Shown here: one piece after another, positions 52,025 through 62,874 of the stretch | How positions within the stretch are numbered: position 1 is the first letter of the stretch | Layout of the letters: the number at the start of each line of letters is the position of its first letter | Source: Streptomyces inusitatus | GTDB lineage: Bacteria; Actinomycetota; Actinomycetes; Streptomycetales; Streptomycetaceae | Assembly: GCF_014651115.1 (NCBI RefSeq) | Contig: NZ_BMWG01000002.1 | Location: forward strand, 124,001-188,000 | Reading direction: 5' to 3' | Length of the DNA: 64,000 nt | The notes under the pieces: model-generated | Databases searched by the model: none | Seen by the model: the letters and a program-made list of their open reading frames with translations, nothing else | What the model was told of the DNA's origin: nothing | Program-made: the position numbers and the translations under genes

Positions 52025-53116
52025 TCAGACCGGCGCGGGCAGCCGCTGGACGTCCCGGGCGCTCCCCGTGACGCCCGCGAGGAACCCCCGGGCGTGTGGT
52101 GAGGCGGTCGCTCTCAGCCACTCCGGGGCTATGTCGCAGACGGCCACCTTGATTCCGGTGCCCGCGAGTGCGATGGGGAGGGTGTGGACCACGGTGGAGG
52201 GGAAGCTGAGGACCGTGGCGGCGATCGGGCCCCGGCGGGCGACCAGCTCCAGCGGGAGGTCCGGGCGGACGATCTCCACTCCGGTCTCCCGGGCCAGCCG
52301 GGCGAGTTTGCCTGAGTCCTCGCGGCGGTGGGCGAAGTAGCGGGTCACGCCGTGTGCCCGGGTGAGGGCGGCGACCGCCGCCGCGTAGCGGTCCGGGTCG
52401 ACCACCCCGGTCTCCACCAGCGAGGTGCCCACCAGATCGGCCCCCGGCGCGATCTCCGGCGGGCCGAAGCGGAAGCGGGTCCAGCCGAAGGTGTTGGGGG
52501 TGACGGCGATGCCTTGGGGCGGGGCGACGGGCATCGAGGTGAACAGCTCGACGGCCTGGGTGCGGGAGGGCGTCAGCCGGCTGCGGGCGAGCCGGGTGAC
52601 CGGCGCGAGGGCCAGCTCCCGGGGGCCCCGGGCGTCGCGCCGGTGCCAGCGCGTCAGCTTCTCGCCCCGGGCGAGCCGGTCGGTGAACTCCATGGTCGCG
52701 GTGCCGTCGTCCACCACGGTCAGCGGTGTGCCGCCGACCAGCGTCAGCAGTAGCTGCACATAGCGCGAGAAGGGGTCGCCGATGACGATCCGCCCGGCGC
52801 GGCGCAGCTCCGGCAGCAGTGCGCGCACCGCCCTGAGCGGCGCGCCCGCGCCGCCGCGCGCCTCCTGCCAGCGGACCGCGAAGCCCTCCTCGCGGGCCAG
52901 CTCGGCCATGGTGCGCAGCTGGTCCCGGGAGACGGGGTCGGTGGGCGGGAGCACGACGACGAGGATGCCGTCGGCGGGGCCCGGGGGCGACGGCGGGCCG
53001 GGGCGGCGGCGCGGGTGCTCGTACGGCTGGGGGTACGGCGGCTCGTACGGCTGGGCGTGGGCCCACTCCAGGACGTTCAGGAGCTGGACCGGGCTCTCGA
53101 CGAAGGCGAGATTCAC
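52025..53116 (-). CDS. Sialyl-/polysialyltransferase-like glycosyltransferase
   Basis: A 363-residue protein starting 'MNLAFVESPVQLLNVLEWAHA', the opening seen in GT52-type sialyltransferases, with 'PLTVVDDGTATMEF' and 'TRYFAHRREDSGKL' (a basic His/Arg block like the sialyl motif). Residues about 20-48 are a Pro/Tyr-rich insertion encoded by near-repeated DNA. It ends the leftward nonulosonic-acid operon and would transfer the activated nine-carbon sugar to a wall polymer. Confidence 0.7.
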   Translation of the reverse strand: MNLAFVESPVQLLNVLEWAHAQPYEPPYPQPYEHPRRRPGPPSPPGPADGILVVVLPPTDPVSRDQLRTMAELAREEGFAVRWQEARGGAGAPLRAVRALLPELRRAGRIVIGDPFSRYVQLLLTLVGGTPLTVVDDGTATMEFTDRLARGEKLTRWHRRDARGPRELALAPVTRLARSRLTPSRTQAVELFTSMPVAPPQGIAVTPNTFGWTRFRFGPPEIAPGADLVGTSLVETGVVDPDRYAAAVAALTRAHGVTRYFAHRREDSGKLARLARETGVEIVRPDLPLELVARRGPIAATVLSFPSTVVHTLPIALAGTGIKVAVCDIAPEWLRATASPHARGFLAGVTGSARDVQRLPAPV

Positions 53117-53257
53117 TGCGGGTCACCTCTGACGTGGACGGTTCGGTCTTCGGAGAGGGAGGGGAGGGCCGGAGGGCGGGGGTCCGCAAGGGGGTCGCCC
53201 ACTGGGCGCGGGGTCCGTCCGCCCTCCGGGGTCTGCCGGTGAGGGAAGGCGGCGGGG

Positions 53258-54202
53258 TCAGACGGCGACGGGCTCGCGGTCGTCGGCCCCGGTCCCGGTC
53301 CCGGTCTCCACCGCGTGGAGGCCGGGGACGCGGCGGAGCTTGCGCATCGGGGCGAGTTCGGATTCGTAGACCTTCTTCACGCCGTCGCCGAGCGCCGCCT
53401 CGATGGTGCGGATGTCGCGTACGAGACGCTGGAGCCCGCCCGGTTCCACGGAGGCGGCCTGGTCGGAGCCCCACATCGCGCGGTCGAGGGTGATGTGGCG
53501 CTCGACGAAGACGGCTCCGACGGCGACGGCGGCCAGGGTGGTCTGGAGTCCGGTCTCATGGCCGGAGTAGCCGATCGGGACGTTCGGGTACTCGTCCTTG
53601 AGGGTCTGGATCACCTTGAGGTTCAGCTCCTCCGCCCGCGCCGGGTAGGTCGAGGTGGCGTGGCAGAGCAGGATGTTGTCGCTGCCCAGCACCTCCACCG
53701 CGTGCCGGATCTGGCGCGGGGTGGACATCCCGGTGGAGAGGATGACGGTCCGGCCGGTGGCGCGCAGGGCTCGGAGCAGTTCGTCGTCGGTGAGCGAGGC
53801 GGAGGCCACCTTGTGCGCGGGGACGTCGAACTTCTCCAGGAAGGCGACGGCCTCGGTGTCCCAGGGCGAGGCGAACCAGTCGATGCCGCGCTCGCGGCAG
53901 TGCGCGTCGATACGGCGGTACTCCGTCTCGCCGAACTCCACCCGGTGCCGGTAGTCGATGTAGGTCATCCGGCCCCAGGGGGTGTCGCGCTCGATGTCCC
54001 ACTGGTCGCGCGGGGTGCAGATCTCCGGGGTGCGCTTCTGGAACTTGACGGCGTCGCAGCCCGCGTCGGCGGCGGCGTCGATGAGGGCGAGGGCGTTGTC
54101 CAGGTCGCCGTTGTGGTTGATGCCGATCTCACCGGTGACATAGACCGGGTGGCCCGGCCCGGCGGTCCTGGTGCCGAGGGTGCGCAGTCGGGACGTGCTC
54201 AT
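53258..54202 (-). CDS. neuB: NeuB-family nonulosonic acid synthase
   Basis: A 314-residue synthase that condenses phosphoenolpyruvate with a six-carbon sugar. 'YVTGEIGINHNGDLDNALALIDAAADAGCDAVKFQKR' and 'VILSTGMSTPRQI', 'HATSTYPARAEELNLKVI', 'VPIGYSGHETGL' and 'VERHITLDRAMWGSDQAASVEP' are clear. The usual C-terminal SAF (antifreeze-like) domain is missing. Whether the product is Neu5Ac, Kdn or a 9-phosphate is not decided by sequence; the phosphatase domain fused to the next gene favours a phosphorylated Kdn-type intermediate. Confidence 0.9.
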   Translation of the reverse strand: MSTSRLRTLGTRTAGPGHPVYVTGEIGINHNGDLDNALALIDAAADAGCDAVKFQKRTPEICTPRDQWDIERDTPWGRMTYIDYRHRVEFGETEYRRIDAHCRERGIDWFASPWDTEAVAFLEKFDVPAHKVASASLTDDELLRALRATGRTVILSTGMSTPRQIRHAVEVLGSDNILLCHATSTYPARAEELNLKVIQTLKDEYPNVPIGYSGHETGLQTTLAAVAVGAVFVERHITLDRAMWGSDQAASVEPGGLQRLVRDIRTIEAALGDGVKKVYESELAPMRKLRRVPGLHAVETGTGTGADDREPVAV

Positions 54203-54242
54203 GAGGGTGGTTCCTTACGTGTCGGGATCGGTGGAGCGAGGT

Positions 54243-55604
54243 TCAGGACTGGTCAGGGGACTGGTCAGGGGACTGGTCGTGGGGCGGCCGGCCGGGGCCG
54301 TCCAGCGCCGGGCCGAGCAGCCAGCCGGCGATCTCGCGGACGGCCCCCTCGCCGCCGCGCGTCGCGGTGACCGCGCGGGCGGCGGCGCGTACGGGGCCGT
54401 GCGCGTCGGCGACGGCCACGGGCCAGCCGGCGAGCGAGAAGCAGGGCAGATCGTTGACGTCGTTGCCGAGGTAGAGCACGCGCTCCGGCGGGATGCCCCG
54501 CTCCTCGCACCACTCGGCGAGCGCGAGATCCTTGCGGTCGACACCGTGCAGCACGGGGATGTCGAGCTTGCGGGCGCGGGCGGCGACCACCGGATTCCGC
54601 TCGGTGGAGAGGATCAGCAGGGCGAGACCGGCCTCGCGGAGACGGGCGATGCCGAGCCCGTCGCCCCGGTGGACGGCGACGGTCTCCCGGCCGTCCGCGT
54701 CGATGAGGACGCGGTCGTCGGTCTGGGTGCCGTCGAAGTCGAGTACGACGGCGTCGACATCGGCCGGCGCGGGCCGGGCGGGCGCGGTGTCCCGGCCGTC
54801 GGTACGCCTTCCGGCGGCGGGCGGGTCGAGCAGCGGGGCGAGCGCCCGGGCCCGGGCGAGATCGTGCGGGTCGTCCACCTCCAGCACGCGGGCGGGGTCG
54901 GTGCGGACCAGCTCGGTGCGGCCGAAGAACCGGTGCCGCGCGGCGCGGAAACCCGCCGCGTCCATGGCGTACGCGGCTCCCGTCTCCAGCAGGTCCTGCG
55001 GCCGGTCCTGACGGCGGGGCCGGTGGGCGGGGTCGTGGTTGACCCCGCGCGCTCCCCGGGCCGGGGCGAGGACCGGGTTCTGGTCCTCGCCGGGGACCGG
55101 GTCCGACGCCGGGCCGGACGCCGATCCCGGGTCCTGATCCTGGTCCTGGCCGGAGGCCGATGCCGGGGATTCGCGCCAGAGGAAGCCGTGGAAGGGGGCC
55201 ACCGTCACCGCGCTGTCCGCGCCGCCCTCGGCCACCGCCGAGGCGACGCCCGCCACCTCGGCGCCGGTGAGGAACGGGCTGGTGCACTGGACCAGCACCA
55301 CCACGCCCACCCGTCTCCCGTGCGCCGACTCGAAGGCGTCCAGGGCGTGCAGCACCGCCGACTCGCTGCTCGCCGTGTCCCCGGCGAGCGCCTCGGGCCG
55401 CCACACCACCTCCGCGCCCGCGGTCTTGGCCGCGGCGGCGATCTCCGGGTCGTCGGTGGTCACCACGACATCGGTGACCAGCCGTGCGGCGAGGCTCTCC
55501 CGTACGGCACGGACCACCAGCGGCACTCCGCCGACCGGTGCGAGGTTCTTGGCGGGGACGCCCTTGGAGCCGCCCCTGGCGGGTATCACGGCGAGGACGG
55601 TCAT
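54243..55604 (-). CDS. neuA: CMP-nonulosonate cytidylyltransferase fused to a KdsC-type HAD phosphatase
   Basis: A 453-residue fusion. The N-terminal NeuA domain opens 'VLAVIPARGGSKGVPAKNL' with 'QCTSPFLTGAEV' and 'RRQDRPQDLLETGAAYAM'. A C-terminal HAD domain has 'VVLDFDGTQTDD' (Asp289, Asp291) and 'YLGNDVNDLPCF'. Residues about 145-187 are a Gln/Asp/Pro/Ala insertion absent from normal NeuA, encoded by repetitive DNA, and the C-terminus ends in three DQSP-type repeats. The ATG at 55604 begins the first strand. Confidence 0.9.
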   Translation of the reverse strand: MTVLAVIPARGGSKGVPAKNLAPVGGVPLVVRAVRESLAARLVTDVVVTTDDPEIAAAAKTAGAEVVWRPEALAGDTASSESAVLHALDAFESAHGRRVGVVVLVQCTSPFLTGAEVAGVASAVAEGGADSAVTVAPFHGFLWRESPASASGQDQDQDPGSASGPASDPVPGEDQNPVLAPARGARGVNHDPAHRPRRQDRPQDLLETGAAYAMDAAGFRAARHRFFGRTELVRTDPARVLEVDDPHDLARARALAPLLDPPAAGRRTDGRDTAPARPAPADVDAVVLDFDGTQTDDRVLIDADGRETVAVHRGDGLGIARLREAGLALLILSTERNPVVAARARKLDIPVLHGVDRKDLALAEWCEERGIPPERVLYLGNDVNDLPCFSLAGWPVAVADAHGPVRAAARAVTATRGGEGAVREIAGWLLGPALDGPGRPPHDQSPDQSPDQS

Positions 55605-55654
55605 CGGCTGTCGCTCTCCTGAGGTGTCGGGGGCCGGACGGCCCGAAGCGCGGT

Positions 55655-56986
55655 TCACAGTTCGCCCACCCGCCGGATCACCGGGGCGACCCGCTGGACG
55701 CCGTGCCGGTACGCGCCGCGCGCGGCCCCCCGTACGGCCTCGCGGACCAGCCGTCGCACACCGCCGCCGGGCCGGGGCTCCCCCGCCGCGCCCGGCAGCG
55801 GGACGCCGTCCGGGCCGATGCGGTGGCGGGCGAGGATCCCGGGCAGATAGCCGGGGGCGGTGGCGGCCGTGTAGTACGGCGCGAGGGCCGGGAGTCCGGG
55901 GCGCGCGAGCAGCTCGGCGACCCGCTCGCGGGCGGTGTCGAAGGCGTTCTCGTACCGTCCGTCCGCCGCGACGCCCTGCCCGGCCAGCCAGAGCGGATCG
56001 GGCTTCGGACGGTGCCCGGCGTCGAGGCGGTCGAAGGAGGTCAGCAGCCCGGAACCGATGAAGTGGTGGTTGCCGAGGGACTCGCGGACGCCGAGATCGG
56101 TGAGGATCGCGGTCGGGATCCCCCGGTGCAGCGACTCCATCGCCGCTGTGGAGGAGACGGTGACCAGCAGATCCGTACGGTCCAGGACCTCGCCCATGTG
56201 CCCGTGCGCCAGGGTGAGATTGGGCGGCAGCCCGCCCGGTGTCTTCTCCGCGAGCCGCTGGTACGGGAGTTCTTCGAGGTGAGTGGTGTGCTCGCCGGGA
56301 CGGGAGCGCAGCTTGAGGACCACTTCGCGGGTGGGGTGGAGCCTCGCGTGCTCGATCAGTCGGCCCAGCAGATGGGCGCGGTCGGCGCGGGAGGCGGGCA
56401 CCGACGGCTGTGTCGCGAAGACGAGGGTGTCGCGCCCGGCCTCGGGCCGGTACGCCGCGCCGCCGAGGAAGGGCAGCGCGGCCTCGGTGACGGCGGACGC
56501 GTCCGCCCCGACCCCCTCGTACACCGCGCGGAACCGCTCCGCGTCCCGGCGGGAGTTGGCGAGTACGAGGTCCGCGCCGTGCCGCAGCAGCAGTCCGTCG
56601 GCGAGCTTCTCGTAGACGACTCCGACATATCCGGTGACGACGACCGGGCGGTTCGGCGTCCGGAGCGCCGCGAGGCCGTGCAGCACGGCCTGGACCCCGC
56701 CGCCGACGAGTGCGAGGACGATCACGTCGTACGTGTCGTCGCCGTACGTGTCGCCGCCCGCCCGCCGCAGGAATTCGGCGGCGGTAACCTCGTGGATCGC
56801 GTCCGCCTCCGCGCCGACCTCGGCGAGCTGGCGGGCCGTGGGAGTGGCCCGGCCGCGCAGCAGGAAGCCGGTGAGGACGGCGGGTCCGGGGGCGATGCGG
56901 CGGGCGGTGAGCGCGCCCCATTTCCACCGGGTGTCGGAGTCGGCGAGTACGGCCACGCGTACTGGCTCGCTGGTAGGTGATGGCAC
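55655..56986 (-). CDS. DUF6716-type putative glycosyltransferase
   Basis: About 443 residues. It has a GT-B-like layout: N-terminal 'RVAVLADSDTRWKWGALTARRI', and C-terminal 'EVVLKLRSRPGEHTTHLEELPY', 'LTLAHGHMGEVLDRTDLLVTVSSTAAMESLHRGIPTAILTD'. It is always close to neuA/neuB in streptomycetes by my recollection. The start is uncertain: GTG 56986 is chosen because the conserved part begins just after; TTG 57025 is possible. Likely acts on the wall polymer. Confidence 0.78.
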   Translation of the reverse strand: MPSPTSEPVRVAVLADSDTRWKWGALTARRIAPGPAVLTGFLLRGRATPTARQLAEVGAEADAIHEVTAAEFLRRAGGDTYGDDTYDVIVLALVGGGVQAVLHGLAALRTPNRPVVVTGYVGVVYEKLADGLLLRHGADLVLANSRRDAERFRAVYEGVGADASAVTEAALPFLGGAAYRPEAGRDTLVFATQPSVPASRADRAHLLGRLIEHARLHPTREVVLKLRSRPGEHTTHLEELPYQRLAEKTPGGLPPNLTLAHGHMGEVLDRTDLLVTVSSTAAMESLHRGIPTAILTDLGVRESLGNHHFIGSGLLTSFDRLDAGHRPKPDPLWLAGQGVAADGRYENAFDTARERVAELLARPGLPALAPYYTAATAPGYLPGILARHRIGPDGVPLPGAAGEPRPGGGVRRLVREAVRGAARGAYRHGVQRVAPVIRRVGEL

Positions 56987-57183
56987 ATCCAGGACGTTAG
57001 GAAGCCTTTTCGTTCGACGGCCCAACGCGATCGCAACAAAGGGTTAACAGAGCCCCTACGCATGGGGAGTTCGGGCGAATCCGGAATCGGCCCGCGAGGA
57101 TGAACGCGTTCGTCGCCCGCCGTTCATCCGGCGTCCGTCCGGCGGACGGACGGCGGCCCGATCGGCGATCCAGCCTCGGGCGG

Positions 57184-58164
57184 GTGGTCAAGCTCTCCGT
57201 CATCGTGCCGTTCTTCAACGTACGGACATACGCGCCCGACACCCTCCGAAGCCTTCTCTCCAATGCCCGTGACGATTTCGAATTCCTGCTGGTCGACGAT
57301 TTCTCGACCGACGGGACCGCGGAGATCCTGGAGCGCGCGGAGGGCGGGATCCCCGGCGCCCGGCTGATCCGCCGGGAGGCCAACGGCGGTCTGGCGACCG
57401 CCCGCAACACCGGGCTGGACGCGGCGCGCGGGAGGTACGTCGCCTTCCTCGACGGCGACGACTGGCTCGCCCCGGGCCACTTCGCCCGGCTGCTCACCGC
57501 GGTGGAGGAGCTGGGCTGCGACTTCGTCCGCACCGACCATGTGCAGTGCACGGCGAGGTCCCGCACCGTCCGCCGGGTGCCGGTCGGCCGCCGGGGCGAG
57601 GTGCTCGACCCGCGTTCGGTGATCGGGCCCGCCGACCGGTCGACGGCCGTGGACTACCCCTTCGCCTGGGCGGGGATGTACCACCGCAGACTCCTCGAAC
57701 AAGGGCTGCTGCATTTCACCGACGGGCTGCGGACAGCCGAGGACCGGCCGTGGATATGGCGGCTGCACCGGGACGCCGAATCCTTCGCGGTCATCACCCA
57801 GCTGGGAATCTTCTACCGGCGCGGAGTCGCCTCCTCGCTGACCCAGATCGGCGATGTCCGCCAGCTCGATTTCCTCCGCGCTTTCGACCAGGTACTGGCC
57901 GAGACGGCGAAAGACCGGGAAGCGGAAAAGCTGTTGCCGAAAGCGGTCCGCACCTACTGTGCGGTGATCGCCCACCATCTGAATTCGGCGGGGAGATATG
58001 AACCGGCGGTGGCGAAGTCCCTGCGCACGGAATCGGCGGCGGCACTGCGGCGCATGCCCCAGGAGGTGCTGGGGGACGTCCTGGACTCGATGGACGACCG
58101 CCGGGCGGGACGGCTGCGCGCGCTGCGCCGCCGCGCCCTGGTGACCGGGCGGGCGGCGGCCTGA
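57184..58164 (+). CDS. Glycosyltransferase family 2
   Basis: A 326-residue GT-A enzyme: 'KLSVIVPFFNVRTYAPDTLRSLLSN', 'EFLLVDDFSTDGT', the 'NGGLATARNTGLDAARGRYVAFLDGDDWLAP' segment with the DxD metal motif, and 'EDRPWIWRLHRDAESF' near the acceptor site. The GTG at 57184 starts the first strand; the upstream 28-residue extension (from 57100) is Arg-rich and unsupported. Divergent from the neuA-side operon and overlapping the next gene. Confidence 0.85.
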   Translation: MVKLSVIVPFFNVRTYAPDTLRSLLSNARDDFEFLLVDDFSTDGTAEILERAEGGIPGARLIRREANGGLATARNTGLDAARGRYVAFLDGDDWLAPGHFARLLTAVEELGCDFVRTDHVQCTARSRTVRRVPVGRRGEVLDPRSVIGPADRSTAVDYPFAWAGMYHRRLLEQGLLHFTDGLRTAEDRPWIWRLHRDAESFAVITQLGIFYRRGVASSLTQIGDVRQLDFLRAFDQVLAETAKDREAEKLLPKAVRTYCAVIAHHLNSAGRYEPAVAKSLRTESAAALRRMPQEVLGDVLDSMDDRRAGRLRALRRRALVTGRAAA

Positions 58165-59492
58165 TGCGGACGACCCAGATCTTCTACGCCTCCTCGCTGT
58201 ACGGGATCGCCACCCTGGCGGCGGCGATCGACAGCGGCTTCTTCCCCCCGGCGGACCGCAGACTGCTGCTGGTCTCCAACAACGCGCGCACCCCGGAGAC
58301 CTCGCCCGCGCCGGACACCGCGCCGGGCTTCGAGCGGCTGCGGGGCCGGTTCGACGGGGTGGTGTCGTGGAACGAGGCGATCGCCCCCTTCCACCCGGGC
58401 GGCTGGTCGCCGCGCCGGGACGATCTCCCCCTGTGGGAGAGGTATCTGCGGCTGCGGTGGGGGCTCGGCGACGACCGGATCGCGCTCGCGGTGGAGTCCC
58501 TCCAGGTCGCCCCCGCGCTCACGGTGGCCCAGCTCTTCCCGGACGCGCCGGTCGATGTGTACGCGGACGGGCTGATGAGCTACGGGCCGACGCGCGACGC
58601 GATCGATCCGCTGGTGGGCGAGCGGGTGCGCCGGCTGCTCCATCTCGATCTGGTGCCGGGGCTCGAACCGCTGCTGCTGGCGGAGTTCGGGGTGACACCC
58701 GAGGTGGTGCCGGCGGAGGCCTTCCGCGAGGTGATCGCCGAGCTGGCGGAGGCCGCGCCCCCCGGCGGTGGGGAGGAGGAAGGGGCCGTGCTGCTGCTGG
58801 GCCAGTATCTGGCGGCGCTCGGCATCCTCACCCCCCAGGAGGAGGAGGACCTCCATCTGCGGATGATGTGGGCCGCCGTCGAGCGCGGCCACCGCCGGAT
58901 CGTCTTCAAACCCCATCCGACGGCCCCCGCGTCCTGGACCCGCGCCCTGGAGCTGTCGGCGGCGGACCTCGGGGTGGAACTGTCGGTACTGACGGATCCG
59001 GTGCTCGCGGAGGTCGTCTACCGGCGGGCGCGGCCCGCGCTCGTCGTGGGCTGCTTCTCCACGGCGCTGCTCACGGCGAACGCCTTCTACGGCATCCCGG
59101 TGGCCCGGATCGGCACCGAACCGCTGCTGGACCGGCTGACGCCGTACCAGAACAGCAACCGGATCCCGCTGACGATCGTGGACGCGCTGGTGCCCGAGGT
59201 GTCCGGCGAAGCCGACGGGACCGATGAAACGGACCGGACGCTGACCATGGGCGAGCTGACCGGGCTGGTCAAGGCGGTCGGTTTCGCGATGCAGTCGCGG
59301 ATCAGACCCGATCTGCGCGGGCCCGCCGAGGAATTCCTCGCCACCCGTCTCGACGCCCGGACACTGCGCTACTTCAAACGCCGACGGCTGACCGCGCTGG
59401 GCCTCCCGGGCGGCGCGCCGGTGCCCCGGGGAGCGGCGGTCAGAAAGATGGTGCGCGGGGCTCGCCGCCTGCGGCGGGCGGCACTACGCTGA
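58164..59492 (+). CDS. Polysialyltransferase-family (PF07388-like) glycosyltransferase
   Basis: A 442-residue protein starting at an ATG that shares its A with the TGA of the GT2 gene. 'QIFYASSLYGIATLAAAIDSGFF' and 'VFKPHPTAPASW' with 'VVGCFSTALLTANAFYGIPVARIG' follow the pattern of bacterial alpha-2,8-polysialyltransferase-like proteins. With the other genes it should polymerise or attach a nonulosonic acid to the wall polymer. Confidence 0.78.
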   Translation: MRTTQIFYASSLYGIATLAAAIDSGFFPPADRRLLLVSNNARTPETSPAPDTAPGFERLRGRFDGVVSWNEAIAPFHPGGWSPRRDDLPLWERYLRLRWGLGDDRIALAVESLQVAPALTVAQLFPDAPVDVYADGLMSYGPTRDAIDPLVGERVRRLLHLDLVPGLEPLLLAEFGVTPEVVPAEAFREVIAELAEAAPPGGGEEEGAVLLLGQYLAALGILTPQEEEDLHLRMMWAAVERGHRRIVFKPHPTAPASWTRALELSAADLGVELSVLTDPVLAEVVYRRARPALVVGCFSTALLTANAFYGIPVARIGTEPLLDRLTPYQNSNRIPLTIVDALVPEVSGEADGTDETDRTLTMGELTGLVKAVGFAMQSRIRPDLRGPAEEFLATRLDARTLRYFKRRRLTALGLPGGAPVPRGAAVRKMVRGARRLRRAALR

Positions 59493-59497
59493 TCCGG

Positions 59498-59532
59498 CGG
59501 CACCCGTTCTCCCGTAAAGAGGGCGGGTGCCG
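59498..59532 (+). terminator. Terminator after the polysialyltransferase-like gene
   Basis: CGGCACCCG (59498-59506) with CGGGTGCCG (59524-59532), a 9-bp perfect stem. The rest of the gap to 59750 shows no gene. Confidence 0.7.
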
Positions 59533-59750
59533 TCCATATGTCCCGCCCGTCTCCCCCGTCTCGTCTTCCCTCTCCCCCTCCCCTGGTTGTTTCCCGCTCT
59601 CTGCCGCGCCCCGGCCGGAATGAGGCCCAAGGTCAAAAGGGGCCTAAGGTCTCTGTGCGGAGAGGCTTCGTACCGACCACGCTGGTGGTCAGCGGCATGA
59701 AGCAGCACAGAGCAGCACAGAACAGCACTTCGGGAAGGGGCTGGGGAGCC

Positions 59751-60368
59751 ATGAGGCACCGCAGGGTCGCCGACCTGATGACGCCCGCCGCCGTGAGCGT
59801 CCAGCGGGGAACCGCCTTCAAGGAGATCGCCCGGCTGCTGGACGAGTACGGCATCACGGCCGTGCCGGTGGTCGACGACGAGGAGCGCCCGGTCGGCGTC
59901 GTGTCGGAGGCGGATCTGCTGCGCCGGCAGACCTCCCGGACGACGGCGAGCACCGCCGAGGCGCTGATGTCCAGCCCGGCGATCGTGGCGGAGCCGCAGT
60001 GGAGCGTGGTCCGGGCGGCCCGGGTGATGGAGGAGAAGCGGATCAAGCGGCTGCCGGTGGTGGACGCCTCCGGACGGCTGACCGGTGTGGTCAGCCGCAG
60101 CGATCTGCTCCGGCTCTTCCTCCGGCGGGACCGGGCGATCCAGGAGGAGATCCTTGAGGACGTCCTCACCCAGACCCTGGGTCTCTCCCCCTCCGCCCTC
60201 ACAGTCGATGTCACCGACGGCCGGGTCACCCTGAGCGGAACCGTGGAGCGGCGGACGGTACTGCCGGTGTTCGTCCGGCTGTGCGAGAGCGTCGACGGAG
60301 TGGTGGAGGTCATCGACCGGCTGGACTACCGCCTCGACGACACGGCTCCCGCCGAAGCACCGGACTGA
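59751..60368 (+). CDS. CBS-pair protein with BON domain
   Basis: A 205-residue protein. Two CBS motifs ('VADLMTPAAVSVQRGTAFKEIARLLDEYGITAVPVVDD' and 'MEEKRIKRLPVVDASGRLTGVVSRSDLLRLF') are followed by a BON-type domain ('ALTVDVTDGRVTLSGTVERRTVLPVFVRLCESVDGVVEVIDRL'). CBS pairs bind adenine nucleotides as energy sensors. ATG follows GGGGAG; an upstream ATG at 59697 is less likely. Confidence 0.9.
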   Translation: MRHRRVADLMTPAAVSVQRGTAFKEIARLLDEYGITAVPVVDDEERPVGVVSEADLLRRQTSRTTASTAEALMSSPAIVAEPQWSVVRAARVMEEKRIKRLPVVDASGRLTGVVSRSDLLRLFLRRDRAIQEEILEDVLTQTLGLSPSALTVDVTDGRVTLSGTVERRTVLPVFVRLCESVDGVVEVIDRLDYRLDDTAPAEAPD

Positions 60369-60440
60369 CCGGACCGGCCGGGCCGGACCGACAGGACCCG
60401 CCGACCGGACCGGGACCGGCCGGGCCGCGCGCGTACCTCC

Positions 60441-61100
60441 TCAGGCGGCGCTGCTGAGCGAGAGCTTCACCGCGAAGCCGAGGAAGAGGGCGCCGGCGGC
60501 GGAGTTCGCCCCGGCGGTCAGCCGTCTGCGGCGGCGGAAGACGGCGGCGAGGTGGGTGCCGGTGAATATCAGCGCGGAGAGATAGAGGAAGCTCGCCAGC
60601 TGGAGGAAGCCGCCGAGGACGGCGAAGGACAGCGCGGGATAGGCGTACGCGGGATCCACGAACTGGACGAAGAAGGCGATCACGAACAGGATCGCCTTCG
60701 GATTGAGCAGGCTGATCACAAAGGCCTTGCGGAAGGGCCGCTCGGCCGCCCCGGCGGGCTGCTCACCGCCGGGGGTCTCGGCGGGCTCCTCGTGCCGCTG
60801 CCGCCACATCGACCAGGCCGCGCGCAGCATCCCTATCGCCAGCCAGGTCAGATAGCCCGCCCCGGCGAACTTCACGATCCCGAAGAGCAGCTCATTGGCC
60901 TGGAGCAGGGAGGCCACTCCGGCGGCCCCGAGCACCATCAGCACGGTGTCGCCGCACCAGACGCCCGCGGCGGCCGTGTACCCCTTGCGGGTCCCGCTCC
61001 GCGCGGCGACCGAGAGCACATAGAGCGAATTCGGCCCCGGCAGCAGAACGACCAGGACAAGACCCGCCAGATAGGTCGGAAGATCGGTGACACCCAGCAT
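60441..61100 (-). CDS. LysE/RhtB-family amino acid exporter
   Basis: A 219-residue exporter with six spans. 'YLAGLVLVVLLPGPNSLYVLSVAARSGTRKGYTAAAGVWCGD' is the LysE-family start with the PGP motif, and 'FRKAFVISLLNPKAILFVIAFFVQFVDPAY' the NPK motif. Substrate not determined (leucine, threonine or homoserine are typical). The ATG at 61100 begins the first span. Confidence 0.9.
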   Translation of the reverse strand: MLGVTDLPTYLAGLVLVVLLPGPNSLYVLSVAARSGTRKGYTAAAGVWCGDTVLMVLGAAGVASLLQANELLFGIVKFAGAGYLTWLAIGMLRAAWSMWRQRHEEPAETPGGEQPAGAAERPFRKAFVISLLNPKAILFVIAFFVQFVDPAYAYPALSFAVLGGFLQLASFLYLSALIFTGTHLAAVFRRRRRLTAGANSAAGALFLGFAVKLSLSSAA

Positions 61101-61166
61101 GAAAAGGAGTGTCGCACACGGGTACGACACTCCCCCTCTGTGTTCTCCGCCACAGGTCAGAGGGGG

Positions 61167-62747
<1,581 letters not shown>

Positions 62748-62874
62748 TCTCGGCCTCCCCGGGACCTCTTTTCGGACCTTTCTTCCCCATCATGCGGGGG
62801 ATTGGGCAACCGGGCAGGGCGGAATCACCTCTGGAGGGGCAGCACAGGCGGCCGGGGGACACAGGGGGACGGGC

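Noticed and set aside
57054..57066. CCCCTACGCATGGGG as another nucleoside operator
   Set aside because: Shares only the CTACGC half and lies upstream of wall-polymer genes; too weak to include.
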